Origin: an uncultured Paracoccaceae bacterium
Lineage (GTDB): Bacteria; Pseudomonadota; Alphaproteobacteria; Rhodobacterales; Rhodobacteraceae
DNA length: 9,039 nt
Assembly: GCA_937907485.1 (NCBI GenBank)
Contig: CALESR010000030.1
Coordinates: 1 to 9,039 of the forward strand
Direction of reading: 5' to 3'
The notes beneath the pieces are model-generated. The model was not told the origin of the DNA, made no database searches, and saw nothing but the letters and a program-made list of their open reading frames with translations. The position numbers were made by a program, and so were the translations under genes. Below are positions 6,943 through 9,039 of the stretch, one piece after another; position 1 is the stretch's first letter; each line of letters opens with the position of its first letter.

Positions 6943-7910
6943 CTCCGCTTCAGATGGAAGCCCGCATCGTCCGATACGGCGAACTCAAGCCCTGCAAGAC
7001 CGCGTTCATCGACGCCCACACTCCGGGGTCGGACCGCAAGGAAAACTTCACCATCATCGGCGGCGGCGTGTCGGAAAGCCCCGATCAGCACGTCCATATC
7101 CGCGAAACCCCCGGCTTCAACATCGGCGCGGCGGGCCAGCCTCCGGGCTGCCGCAACTCGCTGCACACCCACCGCACCGCCGAGGTGTTCTTCGTGCTGA
7201 AAGGCCGCTGGCGGTTCTTCTGGGGCCGCTGGGGCACCGCAGGCGAATTCATCGCCGAGGAAGGCGATATCTTCAACATCCCCACCGGCATCTTCCGCGC
7301 CTTTGAAAATGTCGGAACCGATTACGGGATGATCATGGCGATCCTCGGCGGCGACGATGCCGGCGGCGGCGTGATCTGGGCGCCGCAGGTGATCACCGAC
7401 GCCAAGGATTACGGTCTGGTTCTGGGCAAGAACGGCAAGCTTTACGACACCAAGAAGGGCCAGAGCCTGCCCGACGGCGTGCCGCCCATGCCGCTTCTGA
7501 CCGACGACGAATTGAAGGCCTTCCCCGAGCCCACCACCGCCGAAGTGATCCCCAACCACGTCGCCCGTTACTGGGACCTGATGGCGCTGTCGGATCGCCA
7601 GCCGGCCAAGGTGATCGGCGAACACGGCAAGCTGCGCGACCGCCCTGGGTTCGAGGTGGACTTCCTGTCGCGCAATTCGATCCCCGACACCCCTTATGCC
7701 CTGAACCGGCACGAGGTCCTGATGCCGATGCGCGGCTATTGGCGGCTGACGTGGTCGGGCGGCTCGACCGTGCTGAACCCAGGCGATACTGCCGCCATCC
7801 CGCCGGGGCTGGAACATTCGCTGGCCCCCGCCGTGACGGGTGAAGCCAGCCTCTACCGGGTGATCAACACCGATGATCCGGCGGGCGCCACCGGAAGGTT
7901 GCTCAAATGA
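6939..7910 (+). CDS. Two-domain cupin (bicupin) protein
   Basis: The 323-residue cytoplasmic protein has two cupin barrels. Barrel 1 (about residues 55-140) has motif 1 with His76, His78 and Glu82 (LHTHRTAEVFF...G89) and motif 2 G109-P115-G117 with Asn124, but the fourth metal ligand, normally His, is Arg120. Barrel 2 (about 235-315) has motif 2 GDTAAIPPGLEHS with His293 and the motif 1 Glu259 (E, six residues, Gly266), but its HxH positions are Tyr253 and Leu255. Thus the two barrels lose complementary ligands. Bicupins include dioxygenases, sugar isomerases, decarboxylases and lyases, and some cupins cleave dimethylsulfoniopropionate; none of these is specifically indicated. A non-catalytic or sensor role is also possible. 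The region between the barrels (145-230) is charged and probably a linker with helices. ATGA overlaps join it to both neighbouring genes, so it probably serves the same pathway. Confidence 0.82.
   Translation: MTPLQMEARIVRYGELKPCKTAFIDAHTPGSDRKENFTIIGGGVSESPDQHVHIRETPGFNIGAAGQPPGCRNSLHTHRTAEVFFVLKGRWRFFWGRWGTAGEFIAEEGDIFNIPTGIFRAFENVGTDYGMIMAILGGDDAGGGVIWAPQVITDAKDYGLVLGKNGKLYDTKKGQSLPDGVPPMPLLTDDELKAFPEPTTAEVIPNHVARYWDLMALSDRQPAKVIGEHGKLRDRPGFEVDFLSRNSIPDTPYALNRHEVLMPMRGYWRLTWSGGSTVLNPGDTAAIPPGLEHSLAPAVTGEASLYRVINTDDPAGATGRLLK
7893..7898 (+). promoter_or_regulatory. Shine-Dalgarno site of the MetE-like gene
   Basis: GGAAGG ends 8 bases before the ATG at 7907, within the last codons of the cupin gene. 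Confidence 0.55.
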
Positions 7911-9028
7911 CCCTGCTGGCCACCCATGTCGGATCGCTGCCGCGCAGTCAGGAGGTGGTCGATTTCCTGTTCGCCCGCGAACGCGGCGAGGCCTTTGATC
8001 CCGCCGCCTTTGACGCCTGCATGACGGCGGCGGTGTCGGAAAACGTCCGCCGCCAGAAGGAGGCAGGGATCGACATTGTCTCGGACGGCGAATGTTCGAA
8101 GATCAGCTATGCGACCTATGTCAAGGATCGCTACACCGGCTTTTCCGGCGACAGCCCGCGCAATGCGCCCGCCGATCTGAAGATGTTCCCCAGCTTTCTA
8201 GCACGGCTGGCCAAGCAAGGCGGCACCCCCACCTATGCGCGCCCGCAATGCACTGGCCCCGTGGAAAGCCGGGGCCAGGGCGAGCTGACCAAGGACATCG
8301 CCAATCTGAAAGCGGCGATGGCCGAGCATGGCGTCACGCGCGGCTTCATGAACGCGGCTTCGCCCGGGGTGATCAGCCTGTTCCTGCAAAACGCGCATTA
8401 CCCGGACCGGCAGGCCTATCTCAGCGCGCTGGCCGATGCCATGCGCGACGAATACCGGACCATTCTGGACGCGGGCCTGGACCTGCAACTGGATTGCCCC
8501 GATCTGGCCCTGTCGCGCCACATGCTGTTCACGCATCTGAGCGATCAGGAATTCCTGAAGGTCGCCGCCACCCATGTCGAGGCGCTCGAACGCGCGCTGG
8601 ACGGGCTGCCGAAGGACAACATCCGCCTGCATATCTGCTGGGGCAATTACGAAGGCCCGCATTGCTGCGACATCGACATGGCGCAGGTGTTTTCGATGCT
8701 GATGGCGGTGCCCGCGCGCTACGTGCTGTTCGAAACGGCGAACCCGCGCCACGGCCATGAATGGACGGTGTTTCGGGATCGGGCGGGGGATATCCCCGGC
8801 GACAAGATCCTGGTGCCCGGCGCGGTGGACACCACGACGAACTTTATCGAGCACCCAGATCTGGTGGCCCAGCGGTTGGAGCGGTTCACCCAGATCGTCG
8901 GCCGCGACCGGGTGATCGCCGGCAGCGATTGCGGCTTTGGCACCTTCGCGGGTTTCGGCGCGGTGGACCCTGAGATCGCCTGGGCCAAGCTGGGAACCCT
9001 GAAGGAAGGCGCCCGGCGTGTGCGCTAG
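7907..9028 (+). CDS. MetE C-terminal-domain-like zinc methyl/alkyl transferase (cobalamin-independent methionine synthase II family)
   Basis: The 373-residue protein corresponds to the catalytic C-terminal barrel of MetE only; full MetE has about 750 residues. THVGSLPR (6-13) matches the start of that domain, and SDGE (59-62) lies in the active-site loop region. The zinc set of MetE is complete: His242 and Cys244 (LHICWGN), Glu276 (LFETANPRH) and Cys342 (SDCGFGTF). In this superfamily the zinc activates a thiol (homocysteine, or coenzyme M in epoxyalkane:CoM transferase) for attack on a methyl or alkyl carbon. The N-terminal half of full MetE is missing, so a donor other than methyl-tetrahydrofolate polyglutamate is likely. 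The cluster context argues for transfer from a catabolic intermediate rather than housekeeping methionine synthesis. An extra Cys253-Cys254 pair sits nine residues after the HxC. It is the last gene of the window; only 11 bases follow, so further genes or a terminator cannot be judged. Confidence 0.88.
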   Translation: MTLLATHVGSLPRSQEVVDFLFARERGEAFDPAAFDACMTAAVSENVRRQKEAGIDIVSDGECSKISYATYVKDRYTGFSGDSPRNAPADLKMFPSFLARLAKQGGTPTYARPQCTGPVESRGQGELTKDIANLKAAMAEHGVTRGFMNAASPGVISLFLQNAHYPDRQAYLSALADAMRDEYRTILDAGLDLQLDCPDLALSRHMLFTHLSDQEFLKVAATHVEALERALDGLPKDNIRLHICWGNYEGPHCCDIDMAQVFSMLMAVPARYVLFETANPRHGHEWTVFRDRAGDIPGDKILVPGAVDTTTNFIEHPDLVAQRLERFTQIVGRDRVIAGSDCGFGTFAGFGAVDPEIAWAKLGTLKEGARRVR

Positions 9029-9039
9029 GCAGGTGCGAA

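Noticed and set aside
6939..7910. Cupin as a known DMSP lyase (DddQ/DddW/DddL type)
   Set aside because: Those are short single-cupin proteins with a full His/His/Glu/His-type set; this is a 323-residue bicupin with altered ligands.

Overview
The window is a single, gap-poor, co-directional block of nine genes, all on the + strand, in high-GC DNA. GC-rich third positions, wide-open antisense frames and gene content point to an alphaproteobacterium, most likely a Rhodobacterales/Rhodobacteraceae member. That placement is inferred from style and content, not from a marker gene. Every gene appears intact except the first, which runs in from the left edge. No RNA gene, insertion sequence, CRISPR array, origin or convincing terminator was seen.

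Left part (1-1739): the end of a CUT1-type (MalG-like) ABC permease is followed by its MalK/UgpC-type ATPase. The solute-binding protein and the partner permease would be expected just upstream, outside the window. This family usually imports sugars, polyols or glycerol-phosphate-like solutes.

Middle part (1782-4925): a histidinol-dehydrogenase-fold enzyme keeps all the zinc and catalytic residues but looks like the catabolic (HpsN-like) branch rather than true HisD. It is followed by a two-domain SnoaL/NTF2-like protein and a classical SDR oxidoreductase.

Right part (4922-9028): a LacI-family regulator, a second two-domain SnoaL-like protein, a two-domain cupin with split-up metal ligands, and a protein equal to the C-terminal, zinc-binding half of cobalamin-independent methionine synthase (MetE).

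From the first SnoaL-like gene to the MetE-like gene, all five junctions are 4-base stop/start overlaps (ATGA four times, GTGA once). Six genes are therefore probably translated as a coupled unit. The reading I favour is an inducible uptake-and-degradation operon for a small hydroxylated, possibly methylated or sulfonated, solute. The ABC importer would bring it in, the HisD-like enzyme and the SDR would oxidise alcohol groups, the SnoaL-like and cupin proteins would carry out isomerisation, dehydration or ring/ester chemistry, and the MetE-like protein would move a methyl or alkyl group to a thiol. LacI would sense the substrate or an intermediate. I do not recognise this exact combination as a described pathway, and the substrate cannot be read from the sequence.
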